Source of the DNA: Laetiporus sulphureus 93-53
Taxonomy: Eukaryota > Basidiomycota > Agaricomycetes > Polyporales > Laetiporaceae
Reading direction: 5' to 3'
DNA length: 64,000 nucleotides
NCBI RefSeq assembly: GCF_001632365.1
Contig: NW_024468518.1
Coordinates: forward strand, 662,199-726,198
A program made the translations under genes and the position numbers. Below, piece by piece: positions 47,100-57,719 of the stretch. The notes under the pieces were generated by a model. It was given only the letters and a program-made list of their open reading frames with translations. It was not told the DNA's origin and did not search any database. The number at the start of each line of letters is the position of its first letter. Position 1 is the first letter of the stretch.

Positions 47100-47139
47100 T
47101 ACCACTCTATACTAGGAATGAGCAAGTATACTTCAGAAT
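47100..47139 (+). repeat. 40-bp direct repeat, left of the insertion
   Basis: Host (helicase) sequence starting TACCACTCTATACTAGGAAT. It is repeated at 49653-49692 with a single A/G difference. Far longer than a Tc1 target duplication. Confidence 0.9.
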
Positions 47140-48189
47140 TGTTGGTGTGTCAGTGCCGGTTCTAAATAACAGGTGGGTGTTCAAATGTTCCATTACACAG
47201 GAGGCAGTCATAGGTAAGTGAGAATCACAGGTGGATGTGTGTATGTCTAGCTAATCTGAATTACGTCATGGTATAAGACTGCCATCCTATCACAGGTGCC
47301 AGCAAAGACAACGGGCTCTTTGATCGTCACAGTACAGTCATTGCAACAGAGTGCATTACCCATATGCCAAGACACGGCAGTGTCATCTGATGAATGCATC
47401 GAGTGGTATCAAAAAAAAGGTTCAAACACCCACGATCGCAGAAGAATCGTTGCTGCCTGAGGCAGCTCCATCACCGACAAGGTGAATTGGTGACATCGTA
47501 AGAGGGCATGATTGATTAACTAAAGAGAATCATTCGAGCAGCCATTCAGATACAGACGATTCAGCAAAAGTCACACCAATGTGGTGAGGCCCATCGCAAG
47601 GAAAGTCGAAGACAGAAGTGTAGGAGGGCATGACAACGAACATCGATGAGCTTTCCACGCACTACACAGCCCATCCAATGAACGTTGTCCTCGTTCAACG
47701 TCGACGTTGTGTATACACGTTAACTCCTGAAATGTGCGAAAAGGAAGACGAGCGACGAGAAAAGGTAACGAAACATCGACAGCAACAGATCGAATTTGTT
47801 CATCCCAACCAGACGTGAAACTGGTCCTTTTCACCTCGCACCAATATAAAGCACCATAATGCAGAGCAAGCATCGAATGAGATCCTAGCACAACAACAAA
47901 AGCCTCCAGCTCCTCAGTTAATATAAGACTGACTGATAGGAAGCGTCGCTGATGGCTGAAATGAATGAAGTCGAGCAGTGCGAACACGCACCAACAATAT
48001 CGATAGCCTCAGTGATTGCACCAAGGATAAATGTGATGAATGCATTCAAAAGCAATCCTCTGCAGCAACGTCGTCAACAACCCATCAGAGGAGATGCAAA
48101 AAATGATGCTCACCTCCACCGAGAAAATCGCCTAGCAATACAGCAAAAGCACAAGAAAAGCGCAGCAATTTGTATGAACATTATATGTT
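47140..48189. other. Filler sequence of unknown origin
   Basis: About 1.05 kb between the 40-bp duplication and the truncated Tc1 end. It contains more CpG than its neighbours (for example 47500-47800) and short open frames on both strands (47571-47987 minus, 47630-47818 plus), none recognised. It may be host gene DNA captured from elsewhere. Confidence 0.45.
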
Positions 48190-49652
48190 GCAGTGAACTT
48201 TCCAATGCTGCTTTGTTTATATTTTTAGCCTATGTTGATCCCAAGATATTTGATACTCTTTGAGGGCCACTCTTATCACCAGTTTTGTGGCACATATTCA
48301 GGTTCTACAAAACTCATACTTTCAGTACTTGGTATAGCCTCCCTTTGCCTTCACAACTGCATTCATCCTCCTTGGCATACTCTTAATCAGATTCTGACAC
48401 ACTTCCTTCCCAATAGCCTCCCATTCCTTCTCTACCCTTTTCCACAACTCAGTAATTCCCTTTGGTGGTTCCTGATACTCTGCAAGCTTCTTTTTAAGGT
48501 GACCGCACAAATTCTCTATGGGATTGAGATCTGGGGATTGAGAGGGCCATAGCATGGTGTTGAAATCATGGTCTTTGAACCAATTCTTGACCTTCTTGCT
48601 GGTGTGCTTGAGGTCATTGTCTTGCTGGAACACCACATCCTCCACATTTTGCCCCAATCCTCCAGGCTATTTTGCAGCTCATCCTCCAGAATGCTGACAT
48701 AAAGGTCTGCATCCATCCTGCCCATACAGCCCCACATCATCAAGAATCCACCTCCAAACTTCTGAGTCCCTTCCACCAACCTATCACTGAGGCTCTCCCC
48801 TGGCTTCTTCCACACCCATTTCCTTCCATCTGACCCCATCCTGTTAATCTTTGTCTCATCTGACCATACCACCCTTCTCCAGTCCTCTACAGTTCAATAC
48901 TGGTGAGCCAAAGCGAAGTCCATCCTCTCCTTCTGATGCCTTGCAGAGAGTAAAGGCCTTTTTTGCTTCACTACAGCCTTCATTCCTGCCTTCTTCAACC
49001 CTCTTCACACTGTATCTGCATTGACAACCCTCTCAGTAACATCTGCAAGAGCTCTGGCCACAGCAGGAGATGTGGTAGCCTTGCCAGTCCCAATGAGTCA
49101 AGTAGCATAGTGAAGATTGGCAGTAGTTAGAAGGGAAGGATGCCCTCCTTTGGCCTTAGGAATGGTGGGGCAGTGTGTGGAGCACAGTTTACTGATGATA
49201 GAAAAGTGTAGCCCAGTCAAAGCTTCAATTTCTCGAACAAATTTGCCATTCTGAAGCAAAGCGATGACATGGTTGACAGTTTCAGTAGCAACAGCTTTTG
49301 GCATGATGTTGGTTGAGTGTGAAGAGTTGTGTATGGCTGTTTGTACATTTTTCATGTTGAAACATGATCATCCAATCAATATTATCACAAGGAACCCTGT
49401 CAACACATCAAGAATCACAATATTCTGAGAACTTGTGCGTGCATCACAAAACTGTTGATAAGAGTGACCCTCAAAGAGTATCAAATATCTTGAGATCCAC
49501 ATATGCTAAAAATATAAACAAAATTGCATTGTAAAGCCATGCTAATAAGCTTTCAAATGAGCTTTTATGACATTTATTTGACCCAGTGGTTGAGGAGATA
49601 TTTATCATACAAGTTGAAGTAAGCAATCTTATCAACAGTTTTGTGGGTCACT
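48190..49652 (-). mobile_element. Tc1/mariner transposon, left end truncated
   Basis: The right end is a clean Tc1-type end (GGGTCACTG followed by TA at 49653-49654). Internal inverted repeats of 78 bp lie at 48212-48289 and 49445-49522, including the pair TTTGTTTATATTTTTAGC/GCTAAAAATATAAACAAA. The matching outer left end is missing: similarity to the right arm stops at about 48200. Confidence 0.85.
48322..49355 (-). pseudogene. Tc1-type transposase (DD34E)
   Basis: The minus strand starts at 49355 (MKNVQTAIHNSSHSTN) with an HTH region (ALLQNGKFVREIEALTGL). Catalytic Asp 1 lies in VVWSDETKINRM (about 48840-48870), Asp 2 in VFQQDNDLKHTS and Glu in SPDLNPIENLCG, with 34 residues between the last two, as in the Tc1 family. 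The C-terminus is MPRRMNAVVKAKGGYTKY. A frameshift lies near 48657 and stops near 49097 and 48960. Cut-and-paste transposase, inactive here but well preserved. Confidence 0.92.
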
Positions 49653-49692
49653 GTACCACTCTATACTAGGAATGAGCAAGTGTACTTCAGAA
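49653..49692 (+). repeat. 40-bp direct repeat, right of the insertion
   Basis: Copy of 47100-47139. Its first two bases are the TA target next to the Tc1 end, and the helicase frame continues through it. Confidence 0.9.
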
Positions 49693-51028
49693 TCAGCTAC
49701 CAGCCTTCTTCAAGTGAGAGCATGTCTTCAGTGTGTCGAGTATATTTTTTTAGATGAGGTGTCAATGGTGGACTGTCACAACTTGTACAAAATATGTTCA
49801 AGGATGTGCTCAGTGGTAAAAAATGAGGAAAAACCATTCAGAGGAATAAACATGATTTTTTCAGGAGACTTTGCAGAGCTTCCCCCTGTGGGGTCAGGAC
49901 ATTCATTGTACTCTCATAAAGTAAGATCAGTACTGCACACCACCAGCAGTCATTATGAACAAGAATCATCCATAGACAAGGCACTTTGGCATCAGTTCAC
50001 CACCATGGTAATTTTGAGAGAGAATATGAGGTAAAAGCAGCAAACTCCTGACAATGCGAAAGGCTTTGGAAAACCTCCTGCATCCAGGCAGACATACAGC
50101 ATCTGAAAAGATGTATAGCAGATCATGCTGCAGATAAGCCAAAGTTGAATCAACTGAGATTCAGAAATGTCTCGATCATCACAGCCTGGAATGCTTACAG
50201 AGACAAAATAAATGAGCTCGGCTGTGCCTGCTTTGTCAGAGAGACAGAACAACAACTGATTACATTTTATTCTCAAGATAAGTGGAGATCAGATGCAGAG
50301 AAAAAGAGGAGAAAAACAAAACATGCCACTGTAAATCCACAGAGGTCAACTAACGTGATAGATTCTGAGACTCAATGGGTTTTGTGGAATCTCCTCCACG
50401 ATTGCACTGATAACCATCCTGGTAAATTAACCCTATGCTCAGCATGCCAGTCATGATTAAGACCAATGAGGCTACAGAGTGTTGCATGACCAATGGTGCA
50501 GAGGGTGTAGTGGCTGGGTGGAAGGCAAGACCTCTGGAGGATAATAAGCTGGCCCTGGACACACTCTTTGTTCAGCTAACCTCTCCTTCTACACCTATCA
50601 AATTGGATGGGCTACCAGAAAATGTGGTCTCCATAAGTCATCAGCCCATGAAAATCACTTGCATCATGCCAAATGATCAGATGGTCACTATTGTAAGAGA
50701 TCAGGTGGCAGTCATACCTAATTTTGCAATGACCGACTTCACCTCTCAGGGTCACACCAGGCCTGACAACGTGTATGATCTCCAAAACTGCAGGTCTCAC
50801 CAGTCCATATACACATGCCTTTCTAGAGGATCGATATACGAAGGGACCATAATTGTTCAAGGCTTTGATGACCATAAACTGATGGGAGGCATCTCCAGTT
50901 TACTCAGGCAAGAATCTAGAGACCTTGAACTTCTGGACAAGATCACAAACCTTCGATATAATAAGAAGTTGCCAGACATAGTTCAAGGTGTAACTAGAAA
51001 TCCTCTCATAGTATCCTATAGATCATGA

Positions 51029-52192
51029 AAAGGGACCCAGTACATCCCCAAAACAATGCACAGGTCTCTTAAGTGGTCTAACAAAGACCCATACCCACTG
51101 AATGACCCAGAGCCTGACAGTCCCTGGCAAATTGTCAGTAAACCAACTAGATGTAGTGATGATGCAAAACAAACCTCACTAGCACAGGATAAACTGAACA
51201 AAATTAAACCCATGTATAGGTATCTGCCTGCTAAAGGAACAAAAGCTTTGCTCACTGTTAGCAATAACCAGGGTGAAAAAAAAAGTGCATGCATGTCAGC
51301 GATGAAACAGGCCTCGATGACAAAAACATGAGGACTGCTTCACCCCTTTCATTATACTCAAGCCCTGTTAGTTTTATATGGGATGAGAACAACTACAGTT
51401 GTGCATATGATAGCTTTTTCTCCATACTGCTCAAGGTGTTCACAGATTGTTCACAGCAATGGAATAATATCATCAAGAACCAGAATGACTTTCTCCACAA
51501 GTTCACTAATGTCTTTACAAAGGTACTTACCGGTAAACATTCTATGGAACATGCAAGAGATGCTATCCATGCAAAATTGCAGATCGCACACTCCGTGACA
51601 TTTCCCACCATGGAAAAAGAAGGCATGGACATCTACAGTTTGTGTTCTGCTATGTTTGAGTCTTCATTCTCTAATGTTACTGTCCATCTTTACTGCCTCC
51701 ACTGCAATGTTGATGTGAATACAGAAGACACTTCCATTTATCTATAGGATTGCAGTTTGCCCATCTGGAGAGAATTCTCTGCTAAGTTAGGTTCCTAAAA
51801 ATAAATAAAAAAAGCTATCAGAGTGGCTGCAAGCTCTTTTTCTCAGAAAGACTCAGTTGTCATGCCAAACCTGCCACACAAGACTGATGAGAACGTATGT
51901 CTTTGTCAATACCCCAAACTTCATGGCATTCATAATGAATGGTAAGCAACTTCAGCTAGATCCCACGGTGTACATCGGTGAAGAAGGCACAAGATTTTGC
52001 TTGTGTGGTATTATTTATTTTGGTGGCTTTCATTTCACTGCAAGGATTATTGATACAAATGGTCAGACATGGTACAATGATGGAATTGTCACCAGTAATA
52101 CTTCAACATTAGAAGATCCTCTCAAGATGGCGCATCCTACTCTCCTCAGCAAAGCGTGTGGTAGAGTTAGCTCTGTGGCAATCTACACTTAA
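51029..52192 (+). pseudogene. Helentron C-terminal cysteine-peptidase-like domain
   Basis: After a linker with LKWSNKDPYPLNDPEPDSPW (51067 on), the domain reads PVSFIWDENNYSCAYDSFFS (about 51365-51425), with a candidate catalytic Cys in NNYSCAYDS, MDIYSLCSAMFESSFSNVTV, a Cys pair CLHC, a TAG at 51745-51747, then VNTPNFMAFIMNGKQLQLD, a CGIIYFGGFHFTARIIDTNG block with a candidate His in FHFTA, and QTWYNDGI. The layout recalls ubiquitin-specific or OTU-type cysteine peptidases, and I cannot decide between them. This domain is what survives twice as isolated fragments at 22.4 and 55.6 kb. Confidence 0.7.
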
Positions 52193-52389
52193 CTTTTCTG
52201 AATGTCTCACCTTCATTGTGCTGGTCTGAAGTTTACTACTAAGACCTTCTCAACTAGTAATATAATTTCCATTTGCTCATCTTCATTGTCTGATCTGAAT
52301 ACCCATTTGACCTCATATCACTTTCTTGCACACATCTATGCACCATGAGTCAATCACTCCAGCAATGTGTATACTGCTCAAACTGTAGT
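52193..52389. other. Helentron 3' flank, nothing recognised
   Basis: Short CpG-poor stretch after the peptidase-like domain. No hairpin or CTAG-type end is evident. Confidence 0.4.
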
Positions 52390-52860
52390 TGTAAGTATCT
52401 TTGACAAACATTATTAAAAAAGCCCTTATAACTTTTTATGATCACTAATGTGACTGTGACAATCATCTTTGACAACATATAATTTTCAAAACACCTTACA
52501 ACTTTTATCGTTACTGTCATGTAACTATGATTGTAATCATCTCCAATAAGGAAACATGCAAGTATGATTACAGTTCAACAAAAGCTAAAAGAAAAGCTTA
52601 AACCATTTTATTTTCACTTCATTTGAGAATCTATATAATTATGCATATATAATTGTATTATCTTTAAAAAAATACTTGCACCTTTCAAAATTTTTCATCT
52701 TAACTTTTTCAAAAGCAATTATTTACCATCACTCTCACACAACCATGACTATAATCATCATTGACAATATGAAACTTTTATTATCACTGCATTCAAAATT
52801 TTCTACAATCATGCATCCATCTTATATTATCATTGAATGAATAATCACAATGTTTCACTT
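52390..52860 (-). repeat. Satellite-like ~145-bp repeat, inverted block
   Basis: Read on the minus strand this block matches the array at 57720-58470 (for example GATGATTATAGTCATGGTTG and GAGAGTGATGGTAAA). About three degenerate units. No CpG seen. Confidence 0.65.
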
Positions 52861-53207
52861 TTACAATTCCTGAGATACGAAGGGGAGTTTGTGTGACACT
52901 AAGCACTAAGGGCATCTATGTGACATTTTTTCGTTCCTGTGAGCCACTTAAGCAATGCGTGGAAGAGTGGACCATTACAAAGTGGTTTCATTTTCTGCCC
53001 CTGTTCTGAGGTTAGGAGAGGGCCCTTCCTTTAAAACTTTCTTACTGTGTTACATTTTGTTCTTACTCAGATTTGTTATCTTTTGTAAAGGGTACACAAA
53101 TCGGAGTTTGAACACGCATGACATGGCTGCTCTAAACAGGTGCAAATATTCAGAGCCAATCACAGCACTGAGTTTGCTAGGGTTAATGCCTTAAGGGCTG
53201 ATGGATT

Positions 53208-53575
53208 TAAAGCCGTTCAAACCATTGTATTCAATGGCTTGAAAGTGATTCAAATCAAGGCATTCAATGGCTTTAAAGCCCGTTCAAACCATTGTATTCA
53301 ATGACTTCAAGGCGATTTCAAACCAAGGCATTCAATGGTTTGAAAGTGATTCAAGCCAAGGCATTCAATGGCTTCAAAGCCCGTTCAAACCATTGTATTC
53401 AATGACTTCAAGGCAATTTCAAACCAAGGCATTCAATGGCTTCAAAGTGGTTCAAACCATTGTATCCAATGGCTTCATGGTGATTTCAAACCAAGGCATT
53501 GAATGGCTTGAAAGCGATTCAAACCAAGGCATTCAATGGCTTCAAAGTGGTTCAAACCACAGTATTCATTATTTT
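53208..53575 (+). repeat. 33-bp minisatellite, expanded array (about 11 units)
   Basis: Eleven 33-34 bp units alternating between forms with CAAACCATTGTATTCAATG and CAAACCAAGGCATTCAATGG. Copy 1 has three units at the same place. Some units are 34 bp, so the reading frame is not fully kept. Confidence 0.88.
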
Positions 53576-53966
53576 GTTATGTATTTCAGTACAGTGACAC
53601 AAACAATGACTGATTTAACATTTTCCAGACTCATTATAGTCTCCCTTGAGAAACAAGCAATGAATCTTCACATTCCACTGCATTTCACTTCAATTCCTTC
53701 ATTCTGAGCATATTAAAACAAGAGCTATTGATGCAATTGAGGTTTTCCATCACCACAGTATAGTGATCCATATTTCGAATTTTTTCAACTTTTGAACATA
53801 CCAATAATACATGATAGATTACACATTGATGCTCTGCAATCGGAGCTGCATGCAGACCATTTTCTGGCTCAAAAAAGCGAAGATTTGAGGTCACAGAATG
53901 TATGAAGATGTCAGCCACTCAAATTCTCACGCTTTAAGGTGCCACAATGTGCAAATAACACCAAAT

Positions 53967-54018
53967 TATGATGTGTGCATTGGTGCAACTACCTAGTTGC
54001 ATCAATGCACATGTCATA
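53967..54018. repeat. Palindromic hairpin element, copy 5
   Basis: Arms 53967-53991 and 53994-54018 (25 nt) pair with three mismatches around a 2-nt spacer. Equivalent to 21482-21533. Confidence 0.82.
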
Positions 54019-54063
54019 GTTTGTCATTGTTTGTAAACAATGGGAGTTGCGCTTTTTTAAAAT

Positions 54064-54756
54064 AAGGTGATAGGGCCGGTGCCGGCAGCGCCCGCTACGA
54101 CGAGCGCGGTTATTTAGCCAGTGCGGGCGCTTAACAGGAAGGAACGATTTTGGAAGTGCGGTGAGTTCGCTCGCAGGTGAAGTGGTGGTGGAAAACAAGT
54201 AGTATTACACGAGGAGAAGGAGATAATTAGAAGGAGTGATTACAAAGAACAGTAATGTAAGGCGAGAGGAGCATGCAGATTAGAAAGAACAAGGAACATA
54301 CAGATTACGAGAAGAGGAATTAAACGGTTAGGGTGAGTATATACGTTAGAGAGAAAAGAAACGAAGATGAACAGTAACGGTATGCATAGAGAGAAAATGA
54401 GAAAGGCAAGGAGCATTATAGTGGAGTGAGCGCGTTCAGTCGGTCGTATCCATGTGGTGGTAGCGTGCACACTTGAAAGGAGTGACGTTGAAATTATTGA
54501 ACGCATATGCACGAGCGTTCCCGAGAAGCATCGACAAGGATAGATGCTGGAATCCCAGCATAGAATCCGTGCACAGCGATTCGCGACATGAGTGAACAGA
54601 GATGAGCACACGAAAAATACGGTAGGAGCCAAGGAGGTCATCATGAGATAATTGGTGGAGCGATCACTTCAGGGCAGACGTGTGCCGCCGATCGCTAATT
54701 TTCGCAGAGAGCCTTGTGAGCTTCAAATCGACAAGACCCACTACTGTCGTAGCGGG
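54064..54756 (-). mobile_element. Non-autonomous Helentron-like insertion, CpG-rich
   Basis: Absent from the equivalent place in repeat copy 1 (empty site near 21578). CCCGCTACGAC at 54091-54101 pairs with GTCGTAGCGGG at 54746-54756; on the minus strand the second is terminal, while the first is followed by a GCCGG-TG-CCGGC hairpin (54075-54086) before the end. Such asymmetric inverted repeats plus a 3' hairpin are described for Helentron/Helitron2 ends. AAT occurs at both junctions. About 15 CpGs lie in the first 180 bp, against almost none in the flanks. A minus-strand frame at 54240-54644 matches nothing I know. Confidence 0.65.
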
Positions 54757-54775
54757 AATTAAAAACACATAAAAC

Positions 54776-54860
54776 TGCACAAATTGGGAATTGAACTTCA
54801 GACTTCCAGAACACTTATGTCTCTGATAGTACCAACCATTCTATCCACTAGACCATCTGC
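54776..54860 (-). other. tRNA-like / SINE-head-like segment, copy 2
   Basis: Counterpart of 21596-21680: GCAGATGGTCTAGTGGATAG and GAAGTTCAATTCCC on the minus strand. The B-box-like part is closer to consensus here than in copy 1. Confidence 0.35.
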
Positions 54861-54893
54861 TGTTTATGATTAACACAGCCCAAATATAATATA

Positions 54894-55565
54894 CAGTGAT
54901 TAACAAAGCTACACACATATTTTCGTGATTTTGACTGTTTTTCTTCTACCTTCAGATTGCCTGTAGCTATATCCACAGATAAATGAGTAATCAAAAGCCA
55001 TACTTCTCAGCTTTCAAGTGAGTATCTGTTGGCTGAATTTTGATGATCTGTTCTGAAGATATATGCAACTTTATCAGGTGAACTCATTTATACACTTTTG
55101 TCACTAACAAACTCTAGTAGTTGGATAATCAGCCCTTTGCCTTAAACACTGCCTTAACCCATTCATGCATGTTGTGGATCAAAATCTGATGCACAAACCT
55201 GCCAATACTCTTTTATTTCTTTTTCAATTGCTTTCACAATTCTGTAATCTCCCTAAGTGGCTCCTCATGCCTTGCTAATCATTTTATGAGATACCTTCAA
55301 AGATGATCTATAAAATTGAGCTCTGAGAATTGACAATGCCATATCATTGTCTGAATAACATTTTCTCTAAGTCAGCTAAGTCAAGCTTGAGATTATTATC
55401 TTGCTGAAACACCATCTCCTTCACTTTTGCTGCAATGCTTCAAGCCATTTTAAAGCTCGTTTCTCAAAATGCTAACATAAGGTAAGATTCATCTTGCCAT
55501 CAGTGTTAGAGGTATATGTCATTATAATGGAAAGCTCTTCTGAGGTCACTCTGAATATTTCAATG
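54894..55565 (-). pseudogene. Tc1/mariner transposase remnant, copy 2
   Basis: Nearly identical to 21713-22395, starting TA-CAGTGATTAACAAAGC and carrying the same C-terminal transposase blocks and the same truncation point. Confidence 0.75.
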
Positions 55566-55569
55566 CAGT

Positions 55570-56274
55570 TTGATATCTTGCAGTTTTGCCAAGGTTCATG
55601 ACATTCTAGAGGATGGGTTACAATGCCCAGGAAGGGTATCAGAGCCCTTTAGAGATGTGACTGATGGCCTCACCCATGTTTCAGATAATGTAAAGCTCTT
55701 CTATATATTACACATTACAGACTTTGCAGCATTTTCCATCACTAAAAAAGATGAAGCAGATATCTACAGCCTGTATTTTGCTATGTTTCAGTCTTCATCC
55801 TCCAATGTTATCATCCACCTTCATTGTCACCACTGCAATGTAGTTGTGAATGCAGAACATGCTTCCATTTATTTATAGGACTGCAGTTTATCACTTTGAA
55901 GAAAGTCCTCTGTTAAGTTAGGTTCTTCAAAAAGTAGAAAGATTTCAGAATGGCTTAAAAAAGACTCTCTTTGCATGCCAAAGCTGCAAAGAAGACTGAT
56001 CAGAAGATATGTCTTTGTCAACATCCCTAACTTCTGTGCATTTATAACAAATCAGAAGCAAATTCAGCTAAATTCTGCTATATGCATTGAAGAACAAGGC
56101 ATAACATATTACTTGTGTGGTATTATTTACTTTGGTGAGTTTCATTTTACTGCAATGATTGTTGACATGAATGGTCAGACACAGTACAATGATGGAATTG
56201 TTACAGATAATGCTTCAACATCAGAATACCCTGTGAGGATGGCACACCATTACTTTCCTCAACAAAGCACATAG
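55570..56274 (+). pseudogene. Helentron C-terminal peptidase-like fragment, copy 2
   Basis: Same two open stretches and same internal TAG as 22397-23089, with only a few residue changes (for example FYILHITDF against FYISHITDF). It is a duplicate of the truncated fragment and not an independent truncation. Confidence 0.8.
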
Positions 56275-56450
56275 CAGATTTGACTTTGTAGCAATCTACT
56301 TTAAACTCTGCTTAACCTAACCTTCAATAATGAAAATACAGTCTGCTACACACCATTGCCTTTCAACTGTCTTCTTTGCCATAAAATAATGTTACTCTAA
56401 ACATAGCTGCTTCTCGAACAATCATGCCATCCTTGATTTCTGCTATAGAG

Positions 56451-57719
56451 ACTGATATTTCAATGAAGATAACAATATGTTCCCCTCAATCAATGTGGTG
56501 AATATCATGATAAACTTATTAAAGTTCATTATAAAGAACATCATAACCTCAGGAATCATTCCAGCCAGAAATGGCCCTCTTATCCAAGTAAGACCTAGGT
56601 CAAAATCATCTATAGAACCTCCTGCATCCTGACTTTATGATAGGAATCTGGGAAGTCAGTGTCACGGCATGAGGGATGCATCGGCATGCATGGGTCATGG
56701 AGGAACTGGTCCATCGAGGCATTCAGACCATACAATGGCCACCTCATTAAGATAGGGACCTGGAATATAGCATCTTTTGAGGCTGTAGCAGATCAATGTC
56801 ACTGCACAAGAAATGCATTGGCATGCAAGCAACCATGAGGATGAAAATACTTATAGTGATAAGAGTAAAAGTCATTATAGAAGTTCAATCAGTATACCTC
56901 CATTGAGAATGATGCTTCTCTTTCCTCCTCAGTGAGAGGCCAAACTGTGGCCCATTTAAATGTTTTCTGCATGTAGACAGGGGGAGGCAGTGAAATTATC
57001 AGCTTTCACTCATTGGCTGATCACCTTGGAATATGAATGGTGAGTGATCTCGAATGAATGATCTTGAAATATGAATGGTGAGACCTTGAAATATGAATGG
57101 TGAGTGATTTTGAAGGCCCAGGTGTAGCATTTATATCACTTATCACTTTTGAGGGAGTGATCGATGCATGCTGCATCAACAATGAAGGGGTCAATTGAAT
57201 CAAAGTCAGATAAGAAAAATCAGTGCTAATTATAGATAACGGTGCTGGAGTTGAGTCATGGAAGAACTGGTCCATTGAATCAATAATAAGACCTAGGCCA
57301 AAATCTCAAGCCCTAATGCTGCTGCCTCATACTTCACCTCTTTCATACATGAGGCTGCTAACAAATCTTCATTGTCCTTATCTACTGTCTGGCAAAAATG
57401 ACAGCCAAGGAAGTGTCATCGTCCATCTATCAGTGGCAGCATTGACATTGGGGGTCAGCAAGCTTTTGAACAGGCTTGAGAAACATTTTAGCTGCTAGAT
57501 ACCTTCAACCATTGATTGCAAGTAGCTTACAGAGATCATTATTCTGCTGTGCCCATAAGCTTTCAGTCACCTGAGCTTAGACATCCTCAACTGTACTGCT
57601 CTACAGTCATTTTGTGCTGCATTCAGATTGACATGCTGAAAGTCAGAAGATATAAATGATGTAGTCAGTTGACCATTGTCTTCAACATAATAGTCATCGT
57701 AATATGTGAGTCATGATAA
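56451..57719. other. Gene-free interval with short repeats
   Basis: No gene is supported. A short tandem repeat with TTGAAATATGAATGGTGAG occurs three times at about 57027-57110. The phrase GCCAGAAATGGCCCTCTTA near 56564 recurs near 58660, hinting at another diverged repeat family. Confidence 0.45.

Larger units (their letters stand above)
46961..51028 (+). pseudogene. Helentron Pif1-like helicase, split by the insertion at 47140-49652
   Basis: Walker A: EMAGTGKSQVIKAL (GTGKS at 46977-46991). Next LTESAAALIVSSTYHSILGM up to 47139; after the insertion the frame resumes with CLQCVEYIFLDEVSMVDCHN (Walker B, about 49730-49790) and MIFSGDFAELPPVGSG. Later motifs: FRNVSIITAWNAYRDKINEL (50152 on), GAEGVVAGWKARPLEDNKLA (50496 on), VIPNFAMTDFTSQGHTRPDN and CRSHQSIYTCLSRGSIYEGT (50717-50850), then RQESRDLELLDKITNLRYNK. 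It would unwind DNA during strand displacement. Stops are scattered. Confidence 0.85.
43223..52192 (+). mobile_element. Helentron-type Helitron, coding region (decayed, with insertion)
   Basis: One long reading direction: N-terminal zinc/DUF6570-like region, Rep, Pif1-like helicase, then a cysteine-peptidase-like domain. A peptidase-type extra domain after the helicase separates Helentrons from canonical Helitrons. The gene is broken by many stops and shifts, by loss of part of Rep, and by a 2.5-kb insertion (47140-49652). Rolling-circle ends were not located on either side. Confidence 0.85.
52865..56450 (+). repeat. Composite repeat R, copy 2
   Basis: Same order as 20640-23275: left unit (52865-53760), minisatellite, hairpin, tRNA-like piece, Tc1 remnant, Helentron fragment. 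Differences from copy 1 are the expanded minisatellite and the 693-bp insertion at 54064-54756. Similarity ends near 56450. Confidence 0.85.

Noticed and set aside
48240..48552. Plus-strand ORF in the Tc1 element
   Set aside because: Antisense to the C-terminal part of the transposase.
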